A stretch of DNA of 64,000 bases from Ricinus communis (Eukaryota; Streptophyta; Magnoliopsida; Malpighiales; Euphorbiaceae): the NCBI RefSeq assembly GCF_019578655.1, contig NC_063259.1, forward strand, positions 8,420,001-8,484,000, read 5' to 3'. Each line of letters starts with the position of its first letter. The first letter of the stretch is position 1. Made by a program: the position numbers and the translations under genes. The notes under the pieces were generated by a model. It ran no database searches, had not been told where the DNA came from, and saw only the letters and a program-made list of their open reading frames with translations. This document shows, piece after piece, positions 32,894 through 44,065 of the stretch.

Positions 32894-34000
32894 TCTATTC
32901 TGCATTTTCATTCTTAATATTCATCATATCTGAGTTATGTCTAATTAGATCTTAACTCCAATATGACAAATCCCATAAGATACTCTTTTTCTTCCAACTA
33001 TGGTCCTTGCAAATATGACCATTAATCTCTTTCTTCATATACACATAAACTAGACATACCCGTATATATACCCATTTTCTAAAATCAGAACCTACTCGCC
33101 CTTTCTCTCTTCTTCTTCAACATCTAAAAATCCTAGAAACACCATAAAACCCTTTACCTCCCTATACTTCTTAAATATCTTAAGTAGCATTTCTAAGGTT
33201 TTATACATTTTCTTTTCTTATAAAAGTATTTTCTTTCATCTTCTACATTAATGCCCACTATTTGAGGGCCAAATCGAATTTTACTTGATAATTGGTGCTT
33301 ATTTCGTGTGTTTAAAATTCTATTCTTTATTTTCTTTTGAAAATTTTCGATTTTTTGTGATTTGGGTGAGAAACACATTTGTTTTGCTCTTTATGAGTTG
33401 AACTTGTATGAGTTCACCACTATACTCGCGCGAGTTCAACCCTAGACCCATCGAATTAGACCATTGGCATAAACGTGGTAATTTTATGATTTTGGAATTT
33501 TGGAAGCTTGAACTTGCACAGGCTTAATTTTATTAATCAGTATTTTTGCCATTTCATGGGTAAACATTATCGTTTAAAGGTTCTTAGGGTTTTGAAGACT
33601 GACCTTGCACAAGCTTAGCCTGTAGTTGCACAATTTTAGTCTGGTAGACCCTCATTTTTTATCGTTTTTATGATTTTGGCCTTTGTTTTGCAATTTTAGA
33701 GTTTCTACTCTAGTGGAGGCTAGATAGATAGGGGTGCTTCTTAAGCCTTTCCTACCCATATCTAACTTTTTGAACCTAGAATCTCGGATTTTAGAGATGA
33801 GGAATCTTATGCTCTCCATAAGGGATACAAGACCATCTACTTGTCCCGATCTTTCGAGTGGTGACTCCACTTTTTTAATAGTCTTAAAATCATTGTGATG
33901 TCTTAGGGCCCTCGACCAAATAGCTCATTTTAAAATGGACCTAGTACGAAGAATAGTTCCTTAACATGATGATGAAGTCCCAAGAACGGTTCTTTAAATT
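32894..34000 (+). mobile_element. LTR-like fragment of a Tat-type gypsy element
   Basis: A TATA-like CGTATATATACC at about 33060 precedes a CTTTCTCTCTTCTTCTTC leader. The tail (33700-33870) repeats the layout near 23516-23710, with CTCTAGTGGAGGC, a TTTGAACCTAGAATCTC core and GAGTGGTGACTCCAC. No internal region or second LTR is attached, so it is a solo LTR or fragment. Ends are approximate. Confidence 0.45.
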
Positions 34001-34020
34001 AACTAAATGCAAAAAAAAAA

Positions 34021-34274
34021 TTGCCACTTACTTTAACAATCATTAATTTACTTAATTAAATTAACGAAATTAAAAAAATTAATTTTCTACCTAATTTAAC
34101 AAACATAAACTTACATAAGTAAATTAACGAAATTAAAAAATAAATTTACCACCTACTATAACAATAATCAATTTACTTAATTAAAATATTTAAATTAAAA
34201 AAATTAATTTACTACCTAATTTAACAATCATAAGTTTACTTAATTAAATTAAGTAAATGTAAAAAAATAAATTT
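34021..34274. repeat. Minisatellite, four copies of a 62-63 bp AT-rich unit
   Basis: Units start near 34021, 34084, 34146 and 34208. Each holds CTA(C/A)-TTTAACAA, then TTTACTTAATTAAATTAA and an AAATTAAAAAAATTAAT-like end. Copies differ by scattered substitutions. Confidence 0.85.
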
Positions 34275-34601
34275 ACATATATTTAATTAAACAAAACAGA
34301 AAAAAATTAAAAATAAAAATACTAAAAATTAAATTAAACTGATTTACATGTATGAAAACTAAATTCTACAAAACATAAAAAGAAATAAGAAAACATAAGA
34401 AAATAAAAAAATAAAAAAATAGGATTTGTACTTATTTGGAGGACAATGGCATTGGCAAGCAGTAGAGGGGGAGACTAGCACTGGGAACGATAAGGGAGTG
34501 GCACCCTCGATTGTTAAGAAGAAGAAAAAAAAAAGATTAAACCTAAGCATAAAGAAAAAAATAAGAAAAGGGAGAGAGAGAGACACTAACAAGCAATCAT
34601 T

Positions 34602-34625
34602 AACGAGAAAGAAGGGGGAGTGAGA
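34602..34625 (+). other. Copia polypurine tract
   Basis: GAGAAAGAAGGGGGAGTGAGA stands directly before the LTR start TGTTAGAGTATACTC, showing that the following LTR is a 3' LTR on the plus strand. No pol sequence is left upstream. Confidence 0.6.
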
Positions 34626-35580
34626 TGTTAGAGTATACTCTAAAGACAAGGAGTTACTTGATAATTGTGTTAATTTATACATTACATTGATGACATGCAA
34701 TTACACTAAAGGCATTGTTCAACTCTTAATGGTATAGATTTATCGTGGTAAAATCAAGGTCTAATTAAGACTATTAGAGATGAACTCTATGGAATGTAAA
34801 CTCAAAATAAGAAAAATTGTAAAGCAAGTTTATAACGATGAGGTTCTCATTACATACATTCCTAAATTATGTTTACAGTCGATATTTGATCAAAAATTAG
34901 ATGTTGATTGTGGGATATTAATTAAACGCTCAGGACTACCAAATTGTGTTATCACTTACTTAAAAAGTAAGCAATATATCTTATAAGATTGAGGTATAAG
35001 GATACCAAGATAAGCATATAGGTACTTGTTACAAGAATAAGTTCATTAAACATGAACCTATGTAGTAGTTCATATGGAATTTATCCTAAGTGTCTATGGA
35101 CAATCATGTAATATATGATCCTTAGACTTGAAACAACAGTATATTTATCTTATATAAGGATTGATATATTTTGATACTATATTATGTCCTTCTAACTATG
35201 GAGTATTCAAGGGATAGTCATTGGGTATACTAAGAGTCATACGAAAATAATGAGTTATCAATAAAGAATTCATTGCCCGGGATAATATGTCATTGGAACC
35301 TTATCCTAATGTTTCTTTATATGCTTTAACATGGAATCCTTGGCCAATGTTGTATGAATAAAGTTTATCAAAAGTGTTTTATAGATCTTATTCAAAGTAT
35401 TATATGCAATCATCAACAAAAAATATGATTGGTTCAGTTATAGAATTTACAATATGAGGAGTTAAGGTTGGGGGGAGGAAGAGTAAGGTTTTCTTTTTTC
35501 CTTTCGAATGGTTGCTACTGTTACATTTGAGTAGTTAGGGCTCCTAACTCCTAAAATGTAAATTACGATGTTGTCATTTT
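34626..35580 (+). repeat. Copia-type 3' LTR
   Basis: It starts TGTTAGAGTATACTCTAAAGAC. Its body (GTTCTCATTACA, AGATTGAGGTATAAGGATACC, ACAAGAATAAGTTCATTAAACATG) is shared with diverged copies at 57976 and 59032. The end is uncertain. This LTR family belongs to Ty1/copia. Confidence 0.6.
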
Positions 35581-36344
35581 ATTTAAGTGATTTATAGATA
35601 GATTAGCGATGAATATTTTCATCGGTAAAATTTGCCTCAAATATGCAATATTTTACCTAATTAAATTACTGACAAAATAAACTGTCAATAAACATCACCA
35701 AATTTATGTCTGACGTTTGATTTTGTAAAATTAATTAATACAACCATATAGGTAATTAGTTCAATAACTTTTTTGAGTTTTTGATGTTCATGAAGTAGTT
35801 AAATCAATTAGATTCTTACAGATCAAAATAAAACTATATGCACGAGATGAAGACTAAGGTTTGGGTTTTCGAGTAATGTTTGTGGGTTGGATTTATTTTA
35901 ATTTTATACAACAAATAATGTAATTTATAAGATTATTAATTAACATTTAAGTTTCTAAGAGTTTCGAAGATAAATTTTTAAAATAATCATGTATGCAAGC
36001 AATACAAAATCTAGAGTTGATTTTATGAGTTATGTGCATATTATGGGTCTTTTTGTAGAATTTGGCCTTTTTGATTATGATATAATGATAAGTCTTTTAA
36101 GATAGTACATCATATCTAAATCATATAGATGATAAGTTCTTTAAACAATCTTGAAGGTTGATTTGGGTCTTACCTGTGTTTCTTGCATAAATGTTGTGTT
36201 TCTTGATTATTGCTTTTAAAATCTTGTTGTTCTTGATTTGTTTTATAGAAAATATGATTCTTTCTTAATATGAATTTCATGAAATTAATTAATTTGATTA
36301 ATTAGCCTTATTAGATCTTTAATTTTAGGTCAAATTCATATTTC
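35581..36344. other. Unassigned AT-rich intergenic DNA
   Basis: I see no coding, RNA or repeat signal beyond base composition. Confidence 0.4.
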
Positions 36345-36641
36345 TGCCTTGAACCTCATTTAGTTAGTTTAACACTCTAACTTTCTATTTAACTTAATAA
36401 ACACATGAACTTACTTTTATTTATGATGTTTTAATACTATTTGACATGTGTCTTCATTCAATACGTCTGCACGTATTTTATAAAGATGTTTAAATATTAC
36501 TAAAGAATAAAGTTCAAGTGTATGTTACGTTAAATTGAAATTAAAGGTGTTTAAATATTTAGAAAAAGTAAAATTCATGTATCTGTTAAGTTAAATTGAA
36601 ACTTAGAATGTTAAATTGACTAATCAATATAAGTTTAGGGA
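36345..36641. mobile_element. Candidate MITE with long imperfect terminal inverted repeats
   Basis: The left arm CCTTGAACCTCATTTAGTTA and the reverse complement of the right arm (CCCTAAACTTATATTGATTA) match, and the pairing extends about 90 bases inward (for example TTTAACACTCTAACTTTC against TTTAACATTCTAAGTTTC). No gene lies between. CCCTGAACTT-type ends recall Mutator-like MITEs. A clean target duplication is not visible. Confidence 0.55.
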
Positions 36642-36797
36642 ATATATATGTATTTAGCATTAATCTTGAACAAACAAGTTGTTTCCTTATTTGCAAGGAT
36701 TTTAGATAAGGATAAGACTAAAGTTATTACATGAAAACTAATTAGTCAAATCCTAGTTGACTAAGGATTAACCTTGTCCTAACATGATTAGGAAGTC

Positions 36798-38256
36798 TGA
36801 TAGGCATCATATAATACATATTTACGTGCCCAATTGTTTACATTCTTGTGCATAATTATCTCGTTTTATGCTAGAATCACCTGTCTTTTGGTTCCTTTCA
36901 CGTTTCAGATTATCAACAATCAAGGGAAAATACGCACAATTACGGACCAGAATCCATCAAATTGAGCAAGGACTTGCATTCCAAGGTTGAGCAGGCCTAG
37001 ACTCCGGCCGTGCTGAATTGTCAAGTAGCTGCCCTCAAGAAGTACCATTTTGGCACAGTTTCCGTAGCCACTATGGCCTCCACCACGACCCGTGGTGGTC
37101 AGCACCGGCTAGGGCACGACCTGGAAGAGGTCAACAAAACTGAATGTGTAGGTTCAGCACGGCCTAGACTCCGCCCGTACTGATCAGCACAGGCTTGACC
37201 ACGGCCATGCTGAAGGGACTATATAGGTAAAAACGTTTTGGTGAATTAGGGTTCGATTTTCTGACTTGATTTCCATTATACGAACTTAAATCATTTGTTT
37301 CCAGTTCTCAATTGTCGACTTTGGGAGATCAATTTTCATCAATTGAAGGAAGGATTACACTTGTTTCAACATCAATTTGAAGATCAAGGCAAGAGTTGGG
37401 AGCATTCAAGAGGCAAATTAGGGTTTGCTATTCTGAATTGGAAAATTAGGGTTTCTCATCCAACTTATTGAAGAAGGGTGTACATGCCTTTAATTTACTT
37501 TTATGATTTTATTCCTTATTTTGTGATGCTTATTAGTATGAGTAGCTAAATTGTGAACCCAATTGAGGTTCCTCTGTTGTTGGATTGATCTTAATGTTAT
37601 GAGATTTTGATTGTCAATTATTGATTCTTCTTGCTTTTATTATTAATGAGAAGTCACTTTATTCATGAGACGTTGTGAATTGTGGAATTTAGATTGCTTT
37701 ATATAATTGAGAGACTCATTTAGTAATCAGAAAATTGAATAGCAAGAACTGGTTAATAATCACTTAGAGATAAGGGTAATTGACTAGTCGGATTAAGAAC
37801 TAACAAAGCTTAATAGAGGCGAGTTAAACCTTAATGCTAATCGGATAATCAATCGTTAGGAAGAGATTCCAACTTTAGGTTATTAGGGTTAGGAATTCGA
37901 TTATCTCGAGAGGGAGACTAAATTCAGTTAAGACTTCATCCACGAGTAATTGCAATTAATAATCAATTTAATCTCTATCTTCACTAAAATCCAATTAACT
38001 TAGGTCCCCTAGGGTTTGCTTTTCCTTCAAGAGTTTTCCTAAATCCTTTCAGATAATTTGACATTTAATTTTTTGTTTGTTCATAATTAATGACAGCATA
38101 ACACTTCATTGATTTATTTAGGTTAGATAAAATAAGACACTACAGTAGGTCTAGGTTCACCCTTTCCCGAGAATACGACCTTGATACTCACCATTTGTGC
38201 TAGTCTACATCGATAGGTTCATTGCCTTAGATTGTAACTACGTAAATAGCCTATCA
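36798..38256 (+). repeat. 5' LTR of the large Athila-type element
   Basis: It starts TGATAGGCATCAT and ends GCCTATCA. Palindrome-rich U3 sequence (36986-37212) precedes a TATA-like ACTATATAGG at about 37218. Differences from 54762-56236 include many C/T and G/A changes at CG sites and a 21-bp indel near 36910. Confidence 0.93.
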
Positions 38257-38262
38257 AGTTTT

Positions 38263-38280
38263 TGGCGTCATTGCCGGGGA
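38263..38280 (+). other. tRNA-Asp primer binding site
   Basis: TGGCGTCATTGCCGGGGA lies seven bases after the LTR. It differs at two positions from the exact TGGCGCCGTTGCCGGGGA at 49548; both changes are transitions at former CG sites. Confidence 0.85.
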
Positions 38281-38426
38281 ACACTTTTTGTGTGAACTAG
38301 AACAAACTTGTGTTTTTGTTAATTTAGCCATATTTATTTTTCTGTCTTTATTTTGCTTTATTTTATTCTTTCATTGTTTTAACTATTTTTGTTCTTCGGT
38401 CGCTACATTCCATTTGTAGGTAGTTT

Positions 38427-39835
38427 ATGATCAGGAGCTCAAACTCTAATCTTATAGAGTCTCTATCTGATCCAGAAAGATCCCTCAAACTTTTAAGGAA
38501 GCGTTTGCAATTAGAAGAGGAGGAGATTGAGGTTGAGGTACCTATTGATAAACCAGAAGGGATGGAGAATCACAATGGAGATGCCGCGGCGGATGCCAAT
38601 AGAACGATGTACGAGTTTGCTAGACCATCATTGGATGGGACACAAACGAGTATACTCAGACCGACGGTGGCAACTAACAATTTTGAGATAAAGCCAAATG
38701 TGATCCAGATGGTATAGCAGAGTGTACAGTTTGGGGGGCTGCCAAGCGAGGATCCCAATGCCCATATAGCCAACTTTTTGGAGATATGCGACACTTTCAA
38801 GATAAATGGAACTACCGATGATGCCATCCGGCTGAGATTATTTCCATTTTCTTTAAGGGATAGAGCAAAGAGATGGCTACAGTCCTTTCCACCGCACACT
38901 ATTACAACCTGAAAATCTTTGGCCGAAAAATTTCTTTACAAGTATTTTCCTCTAGCTAAAACTGCTAAATTAAGAAATGACATTTCTTCTTTTGTGCAGA
39001 TGGACGACGAGAGCATGTACGACGCCTCAGAGAGGTATAAGGACTTGTTGAGATGTTGTCCACACCACGGTCTACCAGTATGGATGCAGGTTCAGACCTT
39101 TTATAGTGATTTGAACCTTGCTACGAGGCAAATGGTGGATGCTATAGCATGTGGAGCTCAGCAAGACGCCGGAGCAGGCACAGAACCTGATAGAGGAGAT
39201 GGCCATGAACAACTACCAGTGGCAATCCTCTAGGAGTCGGCCGATCAAACAAGGAACGGTCAACCAGTTAGACTCCACAGTAGCCTTGGCAACTCAAGTG
39301 GAGCTTCTGACTAAGAAGTTAGACCAGCTTCAAATGCCTGTTCATGCAGCCCAAATAAGCTGTGAATTTTGTGATGGCCCGCACTACAGTGCAAACTATA
39401 ATGCGGGAGGTATGTTTGCTTCTAGTAATAATTCTTCCTCTATTATTTCTATTGACATGGAACAGGTAGACTACATGGGTAATGCCGCTAGATAGCAGAA
39501 CAACCCATACAACAGCACATACAACCCCGGCTGGCGTAACCATCCAAATTTTGGGTGGAGAAATAATAACGCCTAGGGTCCACCAGGCTCTTAGAGACTG
39601 CATCAGTAGCCACCACAACTGCAGCAATAGGCTATACCATCACAGCCCCCTCCACCAGCCAAAAAGAAATATAATTTGGAGGAGCTGATGATGAAGTTTG
39701 TCACGTCGACAGAGACGAGATTCCAGCCGACAGACAGTGCCCTTAGAAATCAGCAGGCATCCATCCAGAATTTAAAGAGTCAAATTGGGCAGATTTCTAA
39801 GATGCTGTCTGAAAGGCCACAAGGATCTCCCTAGC
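38427..39835 (+). pseudogene. Athila-type gag
   Basis: Starts MIRSSNSNLIESLSDPERS at 38427. The gag core continues with [59 protein letters not shown] and HHGLPVWMQVQTFY. A frameshift lies at about 39150. CEFCDGPHYSANYNAGG near 39359 is a zinc knuckle with the last Cys replaced by Tyr. Stops at 38715, 39493, 39574, 39592, 39607, 39628 and 39832 are all TAG. The stops at 39574 and 39592 align with Gln codons in the minus-strand relative. The product would assemble particles and package RNA. Confidence 0.87.
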
Positions 39836-40018
39836 ACAACAGAGTCAAACCCTAGGGAGCATTGCAAGGCTGTCACCTTGTGGTCAAGTAAGCAATTGTC
39901 TAGCTCTCTACCTTTAGCTGATGATGAGGATGTTTGTATGTAGGATAAGCAAGCTAGGCAGGATCCAGAGCCTAAAACAATAGAAGGAGAAAAGGTGGAA
40001 GACAGGTAGAAGAGCCCT

Positions 40019-41077
40019 GTGAGAGAGTACCAGCCACCAGTTCCCTACCCTACTCGACTTAAGCAGGATAAGGCTGATAAGCAGTTTGGTAAGTTTCTTG
40101 ACTTGTTTAAACAACTGCAGATTAACCTGCCTTTTGTTGATGCTATTTTGCAGATGCCGAAGTATGCAAAGTTCTTAAAGAAAATTTTGAGTAACAAAAG
40201 GAAGTTGGAGGATTTGGGACTCGTGACTCTGAATGAGGAGTGTTCGGCTATTCTTCAGAACAAGCTGCAACTCAAAAGAAGAGATCCAGGGAGTTTTACT
40301 GTTCCTTGTGTCATTGGCAATTTGCCTATTAGTGGTGCATTAGCTGATTTAGATTTGGGACTCGTGACTCTGAATGAGGAGTGTTCGGCTATTCTTCAGA
40401 ACAAGCTACAACTCAAAAGAAGAGATCCAGGGAGTTTTACTGTTCCTTGTGTCATTGGCAATTTGCCTATTAGTGGTGCATTAGCTGATTTAGGAGCTAG
40501 TATAAATTTAATGCCCACTAGTCTGTTTAATAAATTAGGTTTGAATGAACCTAAGCCCACTAGGATGAGCATTCAGTTAGCTGATAGAACTGTAAAGATT
40601 CCTAGGGGTATTGTTGAATATGTGCTTTTTAAGGTAGACAAGTTTATTTTTCCTGTAGATTTTGTAGTTATGGATATGGAAAGTGAGAGTATTGTACCTT
40701 TAGTCCTAGATAGACCCTTTCTTGCAACATCTAGGGTTGTAATAGATGTTTGTGATGGAAAGCTTAAACTTAGGGTAGACGATGAGACCATCACCTTCGA
40801 CCTAGCGACTATTATGAGACACTCTTTAGACCATGAAGATGTTGTATTTTCTATCGATATTGTGGATAATTTGGTTGAGTCTCACTTACAGGAAATGTTA
40901 CTTGATGATCCTTTGCAAGTAGCCTTAGAAGGAGAGGAGGAGGAGTTGTCCAATGGCCAAGTGTTGGAGCAACTCGCTAGTTTATTGGCTACTGAGCCTA
41001 GCTGTTCTACTGATCCTTTTCTTTCTCTTGACAGGTCAGAAGTGCGGAAAGTGAAGTCTTCTTTTGAGGACCCCTAG
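40019..41077 (+). pseudogene. Athila-type protease region with internal duplication
   Basis: A 352-residue open stretch: YQPPVPYPTRL linker, LQINLPFVDAILQMPKYAKF, then a duplicated block of 47 residues (40211-40351 and 40352-40492), and the catalytic ADLGASINLMP near 40484-40517. FNKLGLNEPKPTRMSIQLAD and the C-terminal FDLATIMRHSL region follow. The first copy of the block ends ADLDLG and so lacks a catalytic GAS; only the second leads into an intact motif. An acidic linker to RT follows, ending at TAG 41075. The reading frame continues from gag as one polyprotein. Confidence 0.88.
40211..40492 (+). repeat. 141-bp in-frame tandem duplication in protease
   Basis: Two adjacent 141-bp copies (40211-40351, 40352-40492) differ by a single G/A. 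The junction has GATTT microhomology. It adds 47 residues just before the active site. Confidence 0.97.
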
Positions 41078-41948
41078 GCCTTAGAATTGAAGGAGCTTCC
41101 TAAGCACTTAAGCTATGGATTCTTGGATGAGGAAGAAAAGTTACCGGTGATTATTGCAGCAGATTTAACACTTAAGGAGCGAGCAAAAACTCTAGATGTG
41201 CTCAAGAGGTATAAGAAGGCCTTCGCCTACAAGATTGCTAATATTCCCGGGATCATCCCTAATTTATATTCTCACAAGATTCTTATGGAGGATAGCTATA
41301 GAGCAATAGTTCAGCCACAGAGGCGGCTTAATCCTAACATGAAGGAAGTAGTCAAAAAGGAGGTAATTAAGCTCCTAGATGAAGGATTAATTTACCCCTT
41401 TTTGTGACAGTTCTTGAGTGAGCCTTGTGCAGGTTGTGCCGAAGAAAGGAGGCATGATAGTAATTCGAAATGAGCAAGATGAGCTGATACCTACACAGAT
41501 GGTAACAGGATTCCGAGTGTGCATCGATTATAGGAGGCTTAATGATGCAACTCGGAAGGATCACTTCCCTCTTCCTTTCATTGATCAGATGTTAGAAAGA
41601 TTGGCAAGACATATGTTTTACTGTTTCCTTGATGGTTTTTCAGGATATTTTCGTATCCCAATTGCACCTGAAGACCAAGAGAAGACAACTTTCACCTGCC
41701 CCTATAGGACATTCGCTTATAGACGGATGCCTTTTGGCTTATACAATGTGTCGATTACATTTCAGCAGTGTATGATGGTCATTTTCTATGATATGATTGA
41801 AGAGTCGATTGAGGTATTTATGGATGACTTCTCTATTTTTGGTAACTCATTCTCTCACTGTTTGGCAAATCTAGAACGCATGTTAGCTAGGTGCATTGAG
41901 GCTAACTTGGTGCTAAATTGGGAAAAGTGTCATTTTATGGTGAGATAG
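41078..41948 (+). pseudogene. Athila-type reverse transcriptase
   Basis: The N-terminal segment is 41087-41407 (LPVIIAADLTLKERAKTLDV, QRRLNPNMKEVVKKEVIKLL). A frameshift and a TGA in place of Trp near 41400-41420 follow. The palm is open from 41418 to 41945: VQVVPKKGGM, FRVCIDYRRLNDATRKDHFP, FTCPYRTFAYRRMPFGL and VFMDDFSIFG, with both catalytic Asp residues present. The block stops at TAG 41946. RT would copy element RNA into DNA. The FMDD form is usual in the Athila lineage. Confidence 0.9.
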
Positions 41949-42660
41949 AGAATCGTTCTAAGGCATAAGATTTCACATGTAGGGATAGAAGTCGATAGAG
42001 CTAAAATAGAAACAATATCTAAGCTACCACCCCCTAGTTCTGTTAGGGCTGTTAGGAGATTCTTAGGCCATGCTAGATTTTGTAGAAGATTTATTAGAAA
42101 TTTCTCTAGGATTGCAATGCCTCTTACTCAATTGCTAGTTAAGGATGCATCTTTCATTTTTTATGATGCATGTGTATCTTCTTTTGAGTTATTAAAGAAA
42201 CTTTTGACCACAACCCCTATCATGGCTTCGCCTGATTGGGGGCTACCCTCTGAACTAATGTGCGATGCTAGTGACTATGCAGTTGGAGCTGTGCTTGGAC
42301 AGAGGTTTGATAGAAAGCTCCAACCCATTTACTATGCTAGCAAGACATTAACAGGAGCCTAGGAACATTACACTACTACAGAGAAGGAGTTGTTGGCTGT
42401 CGTTTACACCTTCAACAAATTTCGATCATACCTCGTCTTATCAAAGACCATCGTCTTCACTGACCATTCAGCTTTGAGGTATTTGTTTAATAAGCATGAT
42501 GCTAAGCCAAGATTGATCAGATGGATTTTATTGTTGCAAGAGTTCGACATTGAGATTTGAGATTAGAGATAAGAAAGGTGCAGAAAATTTAGCAGCAGAT
42601 CACGTATCCAGACTGGAGAATCCGAGCTTGGATGCACTTGATGAGAGCACAACAGATGAT
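41949..42660 (+). pseudogene. Athila-type RT connection and RNase H
   Basis: GIEVDRAKIETISKLPPPSS and RFLGHARFCRRFIRNFSRIA form the connection (41965-42110). RNase H follows: SELMCDASDYAVGAVLGQR (first catalytic Asp), PIYYASKTLTGA then TAG 42360, [20 protein letters not shown], and [14 protein letters not shown]. Near 42560 a frameshift enters ENLAADHVSRLENPSLD, the end of the domain. It removes RNA template during cDNA synthesis. Confidence 0.88.
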
Positions 42661-42839
42661 TGATTTCTAGAGGAGCACTTATATTCATTAAAGGTATATT
42701 CTGATTCTCCTTGGTTTTCTGATTATGCTAACTACCATGTGGCTAGGGTCTTACCAAAGGGTATGACTTATCAACAAAAAAAAAGAAATTCTTTGCCGAT
42801 TTGAAGTACTACATTTGCGAAGACTCCTTCCTATATTGA

Positions 42840-44003
42840 GTGTGTACAGACCAGGTCATCCGCCGATGTGTTTATGGCAAAGAGAGTCTTCAGATTCTTG
42901 AGGCATTGTCATGAAGGACCTGCAGGAGGCCATCAAGCGGCGAACCATACTGCTAGGAAGGTGTTGGATGCAGGCTTTTATTAACCAACTATCTTCCAGG
43001 ATGCTAGAACCTTTGTTCAGGTTTGCGATGCTTGTCAGTGCTCAGGTAATATCTCTGCCCATGATGAGATGCCCTAAAACAGTATGCAGACAGTTGTGAT
43101 ATTTGAAATTTGGGGTATTGACTTCATGGGAACCTTCCCTTCCTCAAATGGTAATAAGTATATCCTAGTGGCTGTTGAATATTTCTCCAAATGGCCGGAG
43201 GCACAAGCCTTACCTACTGACGATGCTAGAGTTGTTTGCAGGTTCCTTAAAAAGTTATTTGCTAGGTTCGGCACACCTAGAGCGCTAATTAGTGACAGGG
43301 GAACGCATTTCTGCAATGCTCAATTAGAGAAGGCACTCAGGCGCTATGGTGTAACGTAGCGGTTCTCCACTCCATATCACCCACAAACCAGTGGGCAAGT
43401 TGAGGTTACTAATAGGGGTTTAGAATGTATATTAGAGAGAACTATGGGTGTAAGTCGGAAGGATTGGGCCTCAAACTAGATGATGCATTATAGGCATTTA
43501 GAACTTCCTATAGGACCTCCACAGGTTTTACGCCCTATAGGCTGGTATATGGAAAGTCTTGTCATTTACCTGTCGAATTAGAACACAGGGCTCTTTGGGC
43601 CCTTAACACTTGCAATTTTGATGTTTGATTCTGCAGGTAAGGAAAGACAGTGGCAACTGGGTGAATTGGAGGAATGGTGTCAACAAGCATATGAAAACTC
43701 CTCAATTTACAAGGCAAAGACAAAGAAGTGGCACGATCAGAGGCTCAAAGGTCCCAAGGAGTTTCAGAGTGGAGATAGAGTATTGTTATATAAGTCATGC
43801 CTTCGGTTGTTCCTAGGGAAGCTCAGGAGTCGATGGTCGGGGCCCTTCATGGTTAAGCAAGCTTTCCCATATGGCAACAGTCGAGCTTCATTATCCCGAG
43901 AAGGGTGATTTTAAAGTCAATGGACATAGGCTCAACGTGTATCACGGAAACTCGTTGGATTCTGAGCAGCGGGTTAACATGATTCTTTACCTGCAACGAT
44001 GAT
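42840..44003 (+). pseudogene. Athila-type integrase
   Basis: The HHCC zinc finger is visible across frames (RHCHEGPAGGHQAANHTARK near 42900, VCDACQCSGN near 43025). The core at 43084-43356 has [18 protein letters not shown] (first Asp), [15 protein letters not shown] (second Asp), TAG 43357, then TPYHPQTSGQVEVTNRGLE (catalytic Glu). After stops and shifts near 43480, the C-terminal part (43618-43908) reads WHDQRLKGPKEFQSGDRVLL and LRSRWSGPFMVKQ. A shifted frame gives FKVNGHRLNVYHG and a stop near 44001. It would insert the cDNA into the chromosome. Confidence 0.88.
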
Positions 44004-44010
44004 TCATATT

Positions 44011-44065
44011 GAGTCCAGCTAAATGACTCAAGAATAAAAAAGAAGCGCCCTTGGGAGGCATTCCC
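44011..44065 (+). other. GAGTC/GACTC stem and GGGAGGCA box after pol
   Basis: GAGTCCAGCTAAATGACTC can form a 5-bp stem with a nine-base loop. It is followed by AGAAGCGCCCTTGGGAGGCA. It starts ten bases after the pol stop and is shared with 27633-27684 and 50885-50940. Confidence 0.75.

Noticed and set aside
34426..34623. 65-codon Lys-rich frame
   Set aside because: Low-complexity A-rich DNA that ends in the copia polypurine tract; no similarity.
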